Shown here one piece after another: positions 27,007 through 37,284 of a DNA stretch of 64,000 nucleotides. The DNA lies in NCBI RefSeq assembly GCF_020055675.1, contig NZ_JAIPUS010000015.1, positions 1 to 64,000 on the forward strand. Reading direction: 5' to 3'. Source of the DNA: Marivita sp. (lineage in GTDB: Bacteria > Pseudomonadota > Alphaproteobacteria > Rhodobacterales > Rhodobacteraceae). Below the pieces are notes generated by a model. It was not told the DNA's origin. It made no database searches and saw only the letters and a list, made by a program, of their open reading frames with translations. The stretch's first letter is position 1. The number at the start of each line of letters is the position of its first letter. The position numbers and the translations under genes were made by a program.

Positions 27007-28305
27007 ATGGCCACGATCGAAGATCACCCCCTGCGCTACACCCTGTCGAACGAACTGCACGCGCGCCCGTTCCCCTCACTCGAAGCGCCGTGCCGCGCGG
27101 TTTACCTGGCGATAAAGAAACCCAAATCGGCCGCCGCACGGGACAAATCGCTCGATCTGGACCACCTCAAGGCGCTTCTCGACCGCTATGGTACCGCCCA
27201 TCCGCAACCGGGGGCGACGCATTTCTCCGGGCAGGTGGGCCAGCACACGCTGAAATGGGAACAGCACACCGAATTCGTGACCTATACCGTGTTCCTCAAC
27301 GGTGTCTCCGACCGGCCGTTCGATCCGGCGGATATGGAGGTGTTTCCCGAGGAATGGCTGGCCGCCGCGCCCGGCGTGCGCATCACCTCGGCGCTCATCC
27401 GCGTCGAACCGCGCCCCGACCAGGACCAGATCAAGCAGCAGGTGTCGAACTGGTTCGTCCCCGAGAGCCTCGCCGTGAGCAGCGTTCTGGACGACGATGC
27501 GATCATCGCGGGAGATTTCCGCATCGACCCGGCGGGCCACCTGCGCTTTGGCGTGTTCGTCAGCCCCGGCATCGGCAAGCGCAGGGTGGGCCGCATCGTC
27601 CAACGCCTGTGCGAGATCGAAACCTACAAGACGATGTCGATGATCGGCTTCAGCCGGGTGCGCGAACTGGGTCCCCGCATGGGCGAGATCGACAATGAAC
27701 TCAACCGCCTCATGGCCGCGATGACCAACGGCGACGGCCAGGAAGAGGACCGTCTCAAGGCGCTGCTCTCGGTTTCGGCCGAACTGGAAAGCCTGTCGGC
27801 CCAGACCTCTTTCCGCTTCGGCGCCACCTGGGCCTATGAAGCCATCGTCGCGCAGCGCATCTCGGTCCTGCGCGAAACCCGCTTCGAGGGCCGCCAGACC
27901 TTTGCCGAATTCATGACCCGCCGCTATGACCCGGCGATGCGCACGGTGAAATCCGCCGAGAACCGCCTGTCCACCATGGCCGAACGCGCCGTCCGCGCCG
28001 GCAACCTGTTGCGTACACGGGTCGAGGTGGCCCGCTCTGCCCAGAACCAGCAATTGCTCGAATCCATGAACCACCGCGCTGACATGCAACTGCGCTTGCA
28101 AAAAACCGTCGAAGGCCTGTCGGTCGTCGCGATCAGCTACTACGCGGTGTCCCTGGCCGGTTACATGCTTTACCCGGTGGCGGCGATGGTCGGGATCACC
28201 GAAGGCTTGATCACCGCCTTGGTCACGGTCCCGGTAGTCTTGCTGGTCTGGTTCGCCATTCGCCGCATCCGCCGCGTGGTCGAACAAGGGGGCCCCGAGC
28301 TCTGA
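27007..28305 (+). CDS. DUF3422 family protein
   Basis: A 432-residue protein of unknown function. The N-terminus (HPLRYTLSNELHARPFPSLEAP) is the characteristic DUF3422 opening. The centre is soluble and helical with repeated Arg/Glu (about 225-360), and two hydrophobic helices near the C-terminus (about 375-395 and 398-418) suggest membrane anchoring. The family is common in Proteobacteria and lacks an assigned activity. The ATG at 27007 matches the conserved N-terminus. It converges on ppx across 22 bp. The 254 bp upstream hold no gene. Confidence 0.9.
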   Translation: MATIEDHPLRYTLSNELHARPFPSLEAPCRAVYLAIKKPKSAAARDKSLDLDHLKALLDRYGTAHPQPGATHFSGQVGQHTLKWEQHTEFVTYTVFLNGVSDRPFDPADMEVFPEEWLAAAPGVRITSALIRVEPRPDQDQIKQQVSNWFVPESLAVSSVLDDDAIIAGDFRIDPAGHLRFGVFVSPGIGKRRVGRIVQRLCEIETYKTMSMIGFSRVRELGPRMGEIDNELNRLMAAMTNGDGQEEDRLKALLSVSAELESLSAQTSFRFGATWAYEAIVAQRISVLRETRFEGRQTFAEFMTRRYDPAMRTVKSAENRLSTMAERAVRAGNLLRTRVEVARSAQNQQLLESMNHRADMQLRLQKTVEGLSVVAISYYAVSLAGYMLYPVAAMVGITEGLITALVTVPVVLLVWFAIRRIRRVVEQGGPEL

Positions 28306-28327
28306 GCGCCTGTGCAAGCCATCACCG

Positions 28328-29875
28328 CTAGCGCCGGATGACGATCTCGGTCTCTGCACCAAGCGAAGACGCAAGCGAGGCGAAGCGGGCCTCCGCCACC
28401 TCGCCATAAAGCGGCACCGAGGCTTCGGTCAGCCGCAATCGCAGCAGTTTCTTGCGTGGATGCCAGTCCAGCGCGGTGCCATCCGCCGTCGTGTCCGACA
28501 TCCACAGCATCGCGCCAAAGCGCAGCGCCTTGCCCAGAACTTCGGCCTCCTGGGTGGCGCGATCCGAAATCAGCCCTTCGAGATCGGCGAACCGCGTGCC
28601 CTGGCGCTTGTTCTTGTAGCGGTGCAACAGGGCAAGCCCCAGGAACACGCGCTCGGAATGCTTCAGCCCGCCCAGATTGGCGCGCGTCGCGTTGTCGAAA
28701 CAGGTTTCGGCCCGGTAATCCGGGTGGGCGCGCCAGCTCACGTCATGCAGCAGACAGGCCGCCTTGACCAACCGCAAACGGGCCGGGTCCGACTTCGAAA
28801 ACAGCGGTGCGACAAAGCGGAACAGCTTCTTGCCGAACCCGGGCAGACGGGCATCCTTGGCCTCGGCAAAGCGGCAGGATTCGATCAGTGGATCGCGGTC
28901 GCGCAATTCCTGCGACATCTGCTCATAGAGCAGCCCCTCGCGGATGCCATAACTGGAAATCGCGATATCCTTGGGCCGAAAGGTCTGCACCAAGCGCTTG
29001 AGCACCTCTGCCGCATAGGGCACAAGCTCCATCCGGGAATTCGAAATGCCGCAGGCCTGCCGCAGTTCGTCAAGGTCTTGGGACTTGATGTATTTCACCG
29101 TCTGGCTGACCGATTTCTTGTCCATCCGGTATTCGTGCAAAACGTGCAGCGGATAGCCCCGGCGATGCATGTCGACCCGTGCAATCGCACGCCATGATCC
29201 GCCGACAAGAAACAACCTGTCGCGCTGCGGGCCCATGTGATCGGCCAGATCTTTCATCACCGATTTGATCTGCGCGTCGCGCGCCTTGAAGCCGCCCTTC
29301 GTGTCGCGCAGCTTCAGCGGGCCAAGGTCGGAACTCACCCGCCGGCCGACGCGGCCATCGGCAATCTCGGCCAGCTCCATGGACGAACCGCCGATATCGC
29401 AGACCAGACCATAGCTGCCGGGCCACCCCAGAAGCACACCCTGGGCCGACAGCCGGGCTTCTTCCTCGCCACCGATCACCCAGATCCGCAGACCCGTTTC
29501 GCGCAGCACATCCTCGCGGAAATCCGGCCCGTCCTCGGCCTCGCGCACGGCGGCGGTGGCAACCACGCTCAGGGGCGGCAGGCTCATACCCTCGGCCAGC
29601 GCCTGGAACCGCTTCAGCGCGTTCAGCGCCCGGTCCCGTCCTTCCGGGTTGAGCCGTCCTGTCTCGGACATGCCCGCGCCAAGCGCGCACATCAGTTTTT
29701 CATTGTAAAAATACGCCGGGGACCGCGCCGCGCCATCGAAGACAACCAACCGGACAGAGTTCGATCCGATGTCGACAACGCCGACACGGCTGAGCGCCCG
29801 CGCTTTCGGATCCTCAAAAATCGGACGGCCAAACGGCCCATGCAGATCGGTATCGGAATCGACAGGTCCGTCCAT
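28328..29875 (-). CDS. ppx: Exopolyphosphatase / pppGpp phosphatase (Ppx/GppA family)
   Basis: Removes terminal phosphate from polyphosphate and, in some members, from pppGpp. The 515 residues contain the actin-like ATPase fold with VGVVDIGSNSVRLVVFDG (about 31-48), VVATAAVREAEDG, GLVCDIGGSSMELAEI and a C-terminal HD-like helical domain (about 330-500; AACLLHDVSWRAH). It lies 90 bp downstream of ppk1 on the same strand, so synthesis and degradation of polyphosphate are encoded together. ATG at 29875 gives about 30 polar residues before the fold, longer than usual, and a later start cannot be excluded. Confidence 0.93.
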   Translation of the reverse strand: MDGPVDSDTDLHGPFGRPIFEDPKARALSRVGVVDIGSNSVRLVVFDGAARSPAYFYNEKLMCALGAGMSETGRLNPEGRDRALNALKRFQALAEGMSLPPLSVVATAAVREAEDGPDFREDVLRETGLRIWVIGGEEEARLSAQGVLLGWPGSYGLVCDIGGSSMELAEIADGRVGRRVSSDLGPLKLRDTKGGFKARDAQIKSVMKDLADHMGPQRDRLFLVGGSWRAIARVDMHRRGYPLHVLHEYRMDKKSVSQTVKYIKSQDLDELRQACGISNSRMELVPYAAEVLKRLVQTFRPKDIAISSYGIREGLLYEQMSQELRDRDPLIESCRFAEAKDARLPGFGKKLFRFVAPLFSKSDPARLRLVKAACLLHDVSWRAHPDYRAETCFDNATRANLGGLKHSERVFLGLALLHRYKNKRQGTRFADLEGLISDRATQEAEVLGKALRFGAMLWMSDTTADGTALDWHPRKKLLRLRLTEASVPLYGEVAEARFASLASSLGAETEIVIRR

Positions 29876-29965
29876 GGGATCCCCGGTTCAGCGTTGTCTC
29901 AAACTGTCAAAGCGCGGCAGGCCCGTCAAGCACACCGGCAGTCCGGCGACCGGGCGCGGCGCGCG

Positions 29966-32140
29966 TCATTCGTCCGCATGCGTCAAATGCGGCACATCCG
30001 CGGCCCCCGCCGACCCGCGCCCGGACAGCGACGGGTTTTCCATGAAAAAGCGGTGGCAGTTGAAGGCAAACTCGCCTTCTTCCCATGTCGTGCGGGTGAA
30101 AAACCCGTCCGGCTGCATGATCCAGCTTTGCGCCACATCGGCGAGGTTGGCCGCCATGATCTGGCTCACGATCTGCGCCCTGACAGTGGGGTTGTCGATC
30201 TCCACCAGAGTTTCCACCCGGCGGTTCAGATTGCGGCCCATCCAATCCGCCGAGGACATGAACACGCGCGCTTTCTTGTGCGGCAGCCCGTGGCCATTGC
30301 CGAAGCAGATGATCCGCGAATGTTCAAGGAACCGGCCCACGATGGATTTGACGCGGATGGTCTCGCTCAGCCCTTTTACACCGGGACGCAGACCGCAAAT
30401 GCCGCGGATCACGCAGTCGATCTGCACCCCGGCCTGGCTTGCCGCGTAAAGCGCGTCGATCATGTCAGGCTCGATCAGCGAATTCATCTTGATCCAGATA
30501 TGCGCCGGTTTGCCCGCCTTTGCGTGGGCGATCTCGGCCTCGATCATCTCCAGCATCCTGGGCTTGAGCGAGTGCGGCGAAATGGCGAGGTTCTCCAAAC
30601 CTTCGGGCTGGGCATAGCCCGACAGGTAATTGAACACCTTGGTCGCATCGCGGCCGAGGGTGGCATCGCAGGTGAAAAAGCTCAGATCGGTATAGATGGT
30701 GGCCGTGATGGGGTGGTAATTGCCGGTGCCATAGTGGGTATAGGTCACCAGCCTGTCGCCCTCGCGCCGGACCACGATCGAAATCTTGGCATGGGTCTTC
30801 CAGTCAAGAAACCCATACACCACATGCGCCCCCGCGCGCTCCAGCCGCCGCGATTGACGAATATTGGCCGCCTCGTCGAACCGTGCCTTCAACTCGACCA
30901 GCGCGGTGACCGACTTGCCATCCTCTGCTGCCTCGCACAGCGCGGCGACAATCGGTGACTGGCGCGATGTGCGGTACAGCGTCTGCTTGATCGCAACCAC
31001 GTTCGGATCGCGCGCCGCCTGTTCAAGAAAGCGCACCACCATGTCGAAGGTCTCGTAGGGGTGATGCAGCAGCATGTCCTTCTGCCGGATCGCGGCGAAC
31101 ATGTCGCCGTCATGGTCCTGCACGCGTTCCGGCACCCGCGGGCTGAAACTGGGCCACAACAGGTCAGGCCGCGCATCCAGCACCAGCTCCTTGAGGTCTG
31201 CCGCGCCGATCATCCCCGCCAGTTCGATCACGTCATCGCCGCTGACGCGCAATTCGCGCATCACGATGTCCAGAAGCCCCGTGGGGGCGCCCACCGACAG
31301 GGTAAGCCGGACCACCTCGCCGCGCCGCCGCCGTTTCAGTGCTACCTCGAATTCGCGAACAAGGTCCTCGGCCTCTTCCTCGACCTCGATATCGCTGTCG
31401 CGCAGCACCCGGAAGCCAAAGTGATCGCGCAGCTTGTAGCCTGGAAACAACCGGTCGAAATGCAGCAAAAGCACATCTTCGAGCGGGATGAACCGATGCG
31501 ACCCGGCCTCCGACGGCAGGGCAATGAACCGCTCCACCTGTCCGGGGATCGGCAACAAAGCCTGAAGCTGCGACCTGTCGCTCTGGCGTTGCAGCTGCAG
31601 GGCAAGGCAATAGCCGTTATTGGCGATGAACGGGAAGGGGTGCGCCGGGTCGATCGCCAGCGGCGACAGCACCGGAAACACCTGGTGCAGGAACACGTCC
31701 TCCAGATGCGTGCGATCGGCCTCCGTCAGACCGTCGCGCGACAGCACCGAGATATTCTCCGCCTCCATGCGTTTCAGCAGATCGGCCAGCACCCGCTGCT
31801 GGGCGGCCATCAGCTTGCGCGCATCCTCGTTGATCAGCACAAGCTGCGCCGTCGGGGTCAGCCCGTCGGCCGCGGGCGTGGTATTGCCACCCTGCGACAG
31901 CTCGCGCAGGCCCGCCACGCGCACGGTGTAGAATTCATCCAGATTGGCCGCCGAGATCGACAGGAACCGCAGCCGTTCGAGCAGCGGCACGCGCGGGTTC
32001 TCCGCCTCTTCCAGCACCCGCCAGTTGAACCCCAGCCAGGACAATTCGCGGTTCACGAAACGGCCCGGCCCCGTCAGGTCAAGATCCGGGCTGGCTGTCG
32101 GGGCAGGGCGGGGGGCGTGCAGGAAATCGGCGCTGTTCAT
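29966..32140 (-). CDS. ppk1: Polyphosphate kinase 1
   Basis: Reversibly polymerises the gamma-phosphate of ATP into polyphosphate, often membrane-associated. The 724-residue protein shows the PPK1 N domain ([20 protein letters not shown]), the head domain ([22 protein letters not shown]), the catalytic domains with [36 protein letters not shown], the [10 protein letters not shown] block of the autophosphorylated-histidine region, and [16 protein letters not shown]. Length is normal. It is followed by ppx and preceded by hdaA 75 bp away. Confidence 0.97.
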   Translation of the reverse strand: MNSADFLHAPRPAPTASPDLDLTGPGRFVNRELSWLGFNWRVLEEAENPRVPLLERLRFLSISAANLDEFYTVRVAGLRELSQGGNTTPAADGLTPTAQLVLINEDARKLMAAQQRVLADLLKRMEAENISVLSRDGLTEADRTHLEDVFLHQVFPVLSPLAIDPAHPFPFIANNGYCLALQLQRQSDRSQLQALLPIPGQVERFIALPSEAGSHRFIPLEDVLLLHFDRLFPGYKLRDHFGFRVLRDSDIEVEEEAEDLVREFEVALKRRRRGEVVRLTLSVGAPTGLLDIVMRELRVSGDDVIELAGMIGAADLKELVLDARPDLLWPSFSPRVPERVQDHDGDMFAAIRQKDMLLHHPYETFDMVVRFLEQAARDPNVVAIKQTLYRTSRQSPIVAALCEAAEDGKSVTALVELKARFDEAANIRQSRRLERAGAHVVYGFLDWKTHAKISIVVRREGDRLVTYTHYGTGNYHPITATIYTDLSFFTCDATLGRDATKVFNYLSGYAQPEGLENLAISPHSLKPRMLEMIEAEIAHAKAGKPAHIWIKMNSLIEPDMIDALYAASQAGVQIDCVIRGICGLRPGVKGLSETIRVKSIVGRFLEHSRIICFGNGHGLPHKKARVFMSSADWMGRNLNRRVETLVEIDNPTVRAQIVSQIMAANLADVAQSWIMQPDGFFTRTTWEEGEFAFNCHRFFMENPSLSGRGSAGAADVPHLTHADE

Positions 32141-32215
32141 GGGCGGTCCCTTAGCGATGACGCGTGACAGTTTGGTGACAGGCCGCCCGCAAGACCGGGA
32201 CAGCGTGGCAGGGCT

Positions 32216-32911
32216 TTACTGTGCAGGATTCTCCTCCGGGAATTCAAGCTCTGCCAACGCTTTGCGGGCAAGCCGGCGCGTCACGCCCCGCGGGGTGCCC
32301 AAGGCTTCGCTGTCCAGATGCGCCACGACCCGGCCCGCCGCCTCGAAGGAGCGCGGCATCCAGCGCACGAGATAGGGGATCACATCCGCCATCGGCACGA
32401 TCTGGCGGTCGGCGAACAGCTTGGCCAGAACCGCCGACAACAGGATATCGTCCGGCGCGGCCATCTTGGCCACCGTGGTCCCGGCCATCCGGCTCGCCAG
32501 GTCCGGCAACCCCAACGCCCAGCCCGAGGGCGGGCGCGTCGCGGTCAGAAGCATCGAATGACCGGTTGCCAAAACAAGATTGTGCAGGTGGAACAACGCC
32601 TCTTCCGATGCGCGGTCCCCGGCGATATCCTCCACGTCCTCGACACAGATCGGCGCATCCGCCAGGCTTGGCACGTCCGCCTGTACCAGCGCGGAGGCGG
32701 CGATCATCTGCCCGCCGCTGTCGTTGCACCAGACATGGCCCAGATGCGACTTGCCCGATGCCTGCGGTCCCACCAGCACCAGCTTGCCATTCGGCCAGTT
32801 CGGCCAGGTGTCCACCAGCCCCAGCGCCACCGCATTGCTGTGGGTGACGTAAAAGTCCCCGCGCCCCAGCGCGGTGCGCGCCGGAATGTCGAATTTCATC
32901 TGCAAGGGCAT
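32216..32911 (-). CDS. hdaA: DnaA-related regulatory ATPase HdaA
   Basis: Homologue of the DnaA AAA+ domain that with the beta clamp promotes hydrolysis of DnaA-ATP and restrains replication initiation in alphaproteobacteria. The 231 residues include an N-terminal QMKFDIP, resembling a clamp-binding peptide, a Walker A variant (LVGPQASGKSHL), a Walker B region (ADAPICVEDVEDI) and a sensor region (LLTATRPPSGW). There is no DnaA domain IV for box recognition. The ATG shares one base with the stop of the upstream permease gene, a common pairing in Rhodobacterales. Confidence 0.92.
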   Translation of the reverse strand: MPLQMKFDIPARTALGRGDFYVTHSNAVALGLVDTWPNWPNGKLVLVGPQASGKSHLGHVWCNDSGGQMIAASALVQADVPSLADAPICVEDVEDIAGDRASEEALFHLHNLVLATGHSMLLTATRPPSGWALGLPDLASRMAGTTVAKMAAPDDILLSAVLAKLFADRQIVPMADVIPYLVRWMPRSFEAAGRVVAHLDSEALGTPRGVTRRLARKALAELEFPEENPAQ

Positions 32912-33978
32912 TATTGCGCGTCCCGATCACTCAACCCGCGGTAAAGCCGGCTGTTGAGGTAGTGTTGCGAGGCAAAGCGCGCCAGGACCCCGATCGCCGC
33001 CGCCAGGGGCACCGCGACCAGCATCCCGACAAACCCAAACAGCGTGCCGAACACCGTCAGCGACAGCAAGAGCCAGACCGGGTGCAGCCCGACCGAGGAC
33101 CCAACCAGCTTGGGGGTGAGCACATTGCCCTCGACCACCTGTCCCAGCACGAACACGCCGGCAACCAGCCCGATGGACAGCCAGTCGCCCCAGAACTGGA
33201 ACAGCGCCAGACCGATCGCCAAGGCGCCGCCGATCAGCGCGCCCAGGTAGGGGATGAATGTCACCAATCCGGCGACAAACCCCACGACCAGACCGAACTG
33301 CAACCCGATCACCATCAGCGCCACCGCGTAATAGGTGCCAAGGATGATACAGACGGTGCCCATGCCGCGGATGAAACTGGCCAGCGTGCGGTCGATATCC
33401 GCCGCCAATTGCCGGATCACCGGCGCGTGATCGCGCGGCAGCAATTCGTCGATCCGTGCCACCATCCGGTCCCAGTCAAGCAACAGGTACACCGACACGA
33501 CCGGCACGATCACGAAAAGCATCACGATATTGATGATCCCCGCCGCCGAACTCAGCACGGTATTGAGCAATTCGCCACCCTTCGACTGGATCGTCTCGCC
33601 GACCGATATCAGCGACTGGCGCAGCGGGCTTTCGGAATCCATCAGCTCGGGAAAGCGGTCGACCAGGAAATCGCGCAGATTGGCAAAAAGGGTCGGCGCG
33701 ACGTCGAACAGCTCAAGCGCCTGGGTCACCAGCGACGGGATCACCAGCAAAAGCAGCAACGCGAAGATAACGATCCCCGCAACGGTAATGAGCGCCGTCG
33801 CCGTCACCCGGCTGACACCCAGCCTTTCCAGCCTGTCGGCCACCGGATCGAGAAAATAGGCGATTGCACCGCCCAGCACAAATGGCAGGAGAACATCGCC
33901 AAGCGCCCACAATGTCACGCCCAGGACGACCGCCGCGACGCCCCAGTATTTGACCTGCTCCCGCGCGGGAAGTGCCAT
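32911..33978 (-). CDS. AI-2E/PerM family membrane transporter
   Basis: A 355-residue integral membrane protein of the AI-2E family (UPF0118), with about eight helices, a central soluble region (about 70-150) and the conserved GLVTFIPYLGALIGG plus NVLTPKLVGSSVGLHPVWLLLSL. Members export autoinducer-2 or ions; the substrate here is unknown. I prefer the ATG at 33978, preceded by AAGGG at suitable distance; a GTG at 34020 would add 14 residues. Its stop overlaps the hdaA start by one base. Confidence 0.88.
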   Translation of the reverse strand: MALPAREQVKYWGVAAVVLGVTLWALGDVLLPFVLGGAIAYFLDPVADRLERLGVSRVTATALITVAGIVIFALLLLLVIPSLVTQALELFDVAPTLFANLRDFLVDRFPELMDSESPLRQSLISVGETIQSKGGELLNTVLSSAAGIINIVMLFVIVPVVSVYLLLDWDRMVARIDELLPRDHAPVIRQLAADIDRTLASFIRGMGTVCIILGTYYAVALMVIGLQFGLVVGFVAGLVTFIPYLGALIGGALAIGLALFQFWGDWLSIGLVAGVFVLGQVVEGNVLTPKLVGSSVGLHPVWLLLSLTVFGTLFGFVGMLVAVPLAAAIGVLARFASQHYLNSRLYRGLSDRDAQ

Positions 33979-34052
33979 GCCGATCACCCTTGATATGCTG
34001 CGCTCTTCATTGCCTGTCACGACACGGGTTTCAAGGGAAACCGAAATGCCGT

Positions 34053-35522
34053 TCAGGCAGGATGCGGCAAGGTGATCCGCGTCTCATAGCGCGCACCATC
34101 CTGGGTTCGCGTCACCTCGGCGCCGATCTGCGCGCCGAATTGTTCGATCAGACGCACGCCGGTTCCGGACGATTCGATGTCCATCCGGGCCGTGTCCGCC
34201 GAGCTTGCGTTCTCCACCGTGATCGTGGTCGCATTGTCCGGCCCGTCCTTCAGCCACACGGAGACAGGCCGCGCCGGGCCCGGGTCGCCATGCTTGATCG
34301 CATTGGTCAAAAGCTCGTTGACCATCAGGCTCAAGGCGATGGCCCGGTCGCTCTTGAGCGTGACCGACGTGGCGGGATGCGCAAAAACCATCGCGTCATC
34401 GGGCAGTTCCGCGCTCTGGCGTGTCGATTGCACCAATCCGTCGAGCATGGTCACAAGGTCGATCTCGGCCACGTTCCTGTCGATCTGGATCGCCGCATGC
34501 ACATTCGCGACCGCGCGCACGCGGGCCTCGACGCCGCGCAGCGCGTCGCGGGCGATCTCCACGGCCTCGCCGTTTTCCGACGCAAGCTTGCTGGATTGCA
34601 ACCGCACCAGCGACAGCGCGACCTGAAGGCTGTTCTTGATCCGGTGATTGGCCTCCACCACAAGCGCCTCGCTGGCCGCGGCCGCCCGTTCAAGATCGCG
34701 GCGCGCGGTTTCCATATCGGTCAGGTCAACAAAGGTGCCCACCAGCTTGCGCCGCCGATCCACCGGATCGGTCGCGAATTCGCCGCGAATCCGTATGAAC
34801 CGTTCGGTCCCGTCGGGCATCGGCACCCGGTAATCGAACGAGGCAACCTCGCCGGCAGGCGCGGCCATCACCCGCGCCACCTCTGCATGGACAGCGACCA
34901 CATCATCGGGATGCACGCGGTCGAAGAACGGCGTTGCGTTCGGACCGGCCTCGCCCGGGGCAAACCCGAACATCTGGTCAATTGCCTCGCTGCGGTCGAA
35001 CAGATCGGTTTCGGGATCGTAGCTGAAATAGGCGATCGACGCGGTCGATGCCGCCGCCCGCCGATGGCTTTGCGCCATAAGCTCGGTCAGCGTTTTTTCC
35101 GTCACGTTCTGCGCGGTCTGCAATATCGCCACGATTTGCCCGTCACGGCGGATCGGCGTGAAATGCATCGTCCAGTAATGCTCGATGTAATTGCCGTGTG
35201 CGTCCGGAAGATCAAAACGTGTCGGACCAACTTCCCGCGGCGCCCCGCTGCGCATGACGTCTGATGTTGCTTCGTGGACGTAGGCCATGGCTTCTGCCGC
35301 ATTGGCCTCGTCGCTTGGCGGGAAGGCATCGAACATTCCCTTGCCCGATACGTCGCGGCCCACGGACTCCGACATCGCCGCATGGGCAGAGTTGCGCCAA
35401 AGCACCGTCAGGTTTTCGTCCGGCAAATACATCAGCGCCGCCAGTGGCAGCGCTTCGAACCCGGCAGTCATCAACGCGCGGATGTTGGCCTGTCCGGTAT
35501 TCGTCTTGACGTGTCCTTGCAT
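34053..35522 (-). CDS. HWE/HisKA_2-family sensor histidine kinase with PAS domains
   Basis: A 489-residue cytosolic sensor kinase without transmembrane helices. A divergent PAS domain lies at about 20-140 and a PAS_3-type fold at about 160-270 (FFDRVHPDDVVAVH, DYRVPMPDGTERFIRIRGE). The HisKA_2 phospho-acceptor region has His293 in ANHRIKNSLQ, and the C-terminal ATPase has NELLTNAIKHG and GTGVRLIEQFG. The ATG at 35522 follows GGGAG; the much longer frame upstream is not protein-like. No response regulator is adjacent, so it is an orphan kinase. The ligand or light or redox input is not evident. Confidence 0.9.
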   Translation of the reverse strand: MQGHVKTNTGQANIRALMTAGFEALPLAALMYLPDENLTVLWRNSAHAAMSESVGRDVSGKGMFDAFPPSDEANAAEAMAYVHEATSDVMRSGAPREVGPTRFDLPDAHGNYIEHYWTMHFTPIRRDGQIVAILQTAQNVTEKTLTELMAQSHRRAAASTASIAYFSYDPETDLFDRSEAIDQMFGFAPGEAGPNATPFFDRVHPDDVVAVHAEVARVMAAPAGEVASFDYRVPMPDGTERFIRIRGEFATDPVDRRRKLVGTFVDLTDMETARRDLERAAAASEALVVEANHRIKNSLQVALSLVRLQSSKLASENGEAVEIARDALRGVEARVRAVANVHAAIQIDRNVAEIDLVTMLDGLVQSTRQSAELPDDAMVFAHPATSVTLKSDRAIALSLMVNELLTNAIKHGDPGPARPVSVWLKDGPDNATTITVENASSADTARMDIESSGTGVRLIEQFGAQIGAEVTRTQDGARYETRITLPHPA

Positions 35523-35897
35523 GACTCCCTTCTCGTTGAATGCGGGCCACCGTAACCCAGGGTATAGTAATGCATAGTCTCGACAGGATAGGCAAGCGAC
35601 CGGGACCGGCCCGCTACAAGCTGCCGCGCCGGGCGCGCGGACCGGTCCGGCGCAGGTGTCTTCCCGCTGCCTGATGCAGGCGGCGAAGGCCGGTCGCCAA
35701 GGCGCCACTCGGCATCGCACCGCGCTGCGGCGCCACCGAATGGCACCGGGAAATCCTTAAGAAAGTCTGAATCTCTCTCTGTAAGCTGTTGATTTTGCTG
35801 CTCTGGACAGGCGTCCCACGCGTGGGACACCTGCCTGCCCTTGCCCGGCTTCCTCCAACCCGCTAGGAGAGGCAAAACCCAACACACGAGACCCGAA
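35523..35897. other. Divergent intergenic region between sensor kinase and proS
   Basis: A 375-bp gap without a supported gene. It must contain promoters for both flanking genes. A perfect 16-bp palindrome lies at 35813-35828. I could not place a confident -35/-10 pair. Confidence 0.5.
35813..35828. promoter_or_regulatory. Perfect 16-bp palindrome upstream of proS
   Basis: GTCCCACGCGTGGGAC is self-complementary, and with one mismatch the symmetry extends to 24 bp (35809-35832). It lies about 70 bp before the proS ATG. It could be a protein-binding operator or a 5'-leader hairpin. No known consensus is assigned. Confidence 0.4.
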
Positions 35898-37241
35898 ATG
35901 CGTCTGTCCCGCTACTTCCTGCCCGTTCTCAAGGAAACCCCCTCCGAGGCCCAGATCGTCAGCCACCGCCTGATGCTGCGCGCCGGCATGATCAAGCAAT
36001 CCAGCGCCGGTATCTATTCCTGGCTGCCGCTCGGATACCGGGTCCTGCGGAACATCGAACAGATCGTCCACGAGGAACAGGCCCGCGCCGGGCATATCCC
36101 GATGCTGATGCCGACGCTGCAATCGGCGGATTTGTGGCGCGAATCCGGCCGCTACGACGCCTATGGGCCCGAAATGCTCCGCGTCGAAGACCGCCACGGC
36201 CGCGACATGCTCTACGGCCCCACCAACGAAGAGCTGATCACCGACATCTTCCGCTCCCATGTGGGCAGCTACAAGGACCTGCCGCTGACCCTCTATCACA
36301 TCCAGTGGAAGTTCCGCGACGAGATCCGCCCCCGTTTCGGCGTCATGCGGGGCCGCGAATTCCTGATGAAGGACGGCTATACCTTCGACCTGACCAAGGA
36401 AGACGCGCTGCACGCCTATAACCGCCACCTCGTCAGCTACCTGCGCACCTACGAACGCATGGGGCTGCAGGCGATCCCGATGCGCGCCGATTCCGGCCCC
36501 ATCGGCGGCGATGACACGCATGAATTCCTTGTGCTGGCGGACACCGGCGAATCCGAGGTGTTCTATGATGCCGAGATCACCGACCTGAAATTCGGTGACC
36601 GCGCCATCAATTATGACAGCGTCGAAGAATGCCAGGCCGTGCTGGAAGAATTCACCTCCCGCTACGCCCGCACCGATGAAACCCATGACGCGGCCGAGTT
36701 CGCCAAGGTTCCCGAAGACCGCCGGCGCACCGCCCGCGGCATCGAGGTGGGGCAGATCTTCTATTTCGGCACCAAGTATTCCGAACCGATGGGCGCGACA
36801 GTGGCCGATGCCGACGGCACCCGCGTTCCGGTGCACATGGGGTCGCACGGCATCGGCGTCAGCCGTCTGCTGGGCGCGATCATCGAGGCCAGCCACGACG
36901 ACAAGGGCATCATCTGGCCCGAAGGTGTGACCCCGTTCCATGCCGGCATCGTCAACCTCAAGCAAGGAGACGCCGAAGCCGATGCAGCCTGTCAATCGCT
37001 CTATGACAGCCTCAAGGCGCTGGGCCTCGACCCGCTTTACGACGACCGCAATGAACGGGCGGGCGGCAAGTTCGCGACGATGGACCTGATCGGTCTGCCG
37101 TGGCGCATCACGGTCGGCCCCCGCGGGCTCAAGAACGGCGTGGTCGAACTCACCTCCCGCCGCACAGGCGAGAGCGAGGAACTGCCGCCCGAACAGGCAG
37201 TTCAGCGGATTGCCTCCATTTATGGCACGGTCAACGCCTGA
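35898..37241 (+). CDS. proS: Prolyl-tRNA synthetase (short, type 3)
   Basis: Charges tRNA-Pro. The 447-residue alphaproteobacterial form lacks the editing insertion domain between motifs 2 and 3. Class II motifs are visible: motif 1 around [18 protein letters not shown], motif 2 QIQWKFRDE-like ([22 protein letters not shown]) and motif 3 [14 protein letters not shown], followed by the anticodon-binding domain (about 340-447). I start at ATG 35898 ([18 protein letters not shown]), the conserved N-terminus; an earlier in-frame start at 35841 adds unrelated residues. Confidence 0.97.
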   Translation: MRLSRYFLPVLKETPSEAQIVSHRLMLRAGMIKQSSAGIYSWLPLGYRVLRNIEQIVHEEQARAGHIPMLMPTLQSADLWRESGRYDAYGPEMLRVEDRHGRDMLYGPTNEELITDIFRSHVGSYKDLPLTLYHIQWKFRDEIRPRFGVMRGREFLMKDGYTFDLTKEDALHAYNRHLVSYLRTYERMGLQAIPMRADSGPIGGDDTHEFLVLADTGESEVFYDAEITDLKFGDRAINYDSVEECQAVLEEFTSRYARTDETHDAAEFAKVPEDRRRTARGIEVGQIFYFGTKYSEPMGATVADADGTRVPVHMGSHGIGVSRLLGAIIEASHDDKGIIWPEGVTPFHAGIVNLKQGDAEADAACQSLYDSLKALGLDPLYDDRNERAGGKFATMDLIGLPWRITVGPRGLKNGVVELTSRRTGESEELPPEQAVQRIASIYGTVNA

Positions 37242-37284
37242 CCCGGTCTTGCCGCCGCATCCCGCGGTTTGATACCCTGCCCGC

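Noticed and set aside
29237-30958. A 573-codon plus-strand frame over ppx and ppk1
   Set aside because: Antisense to two verified genes; Arg/His-rich and domain-free.
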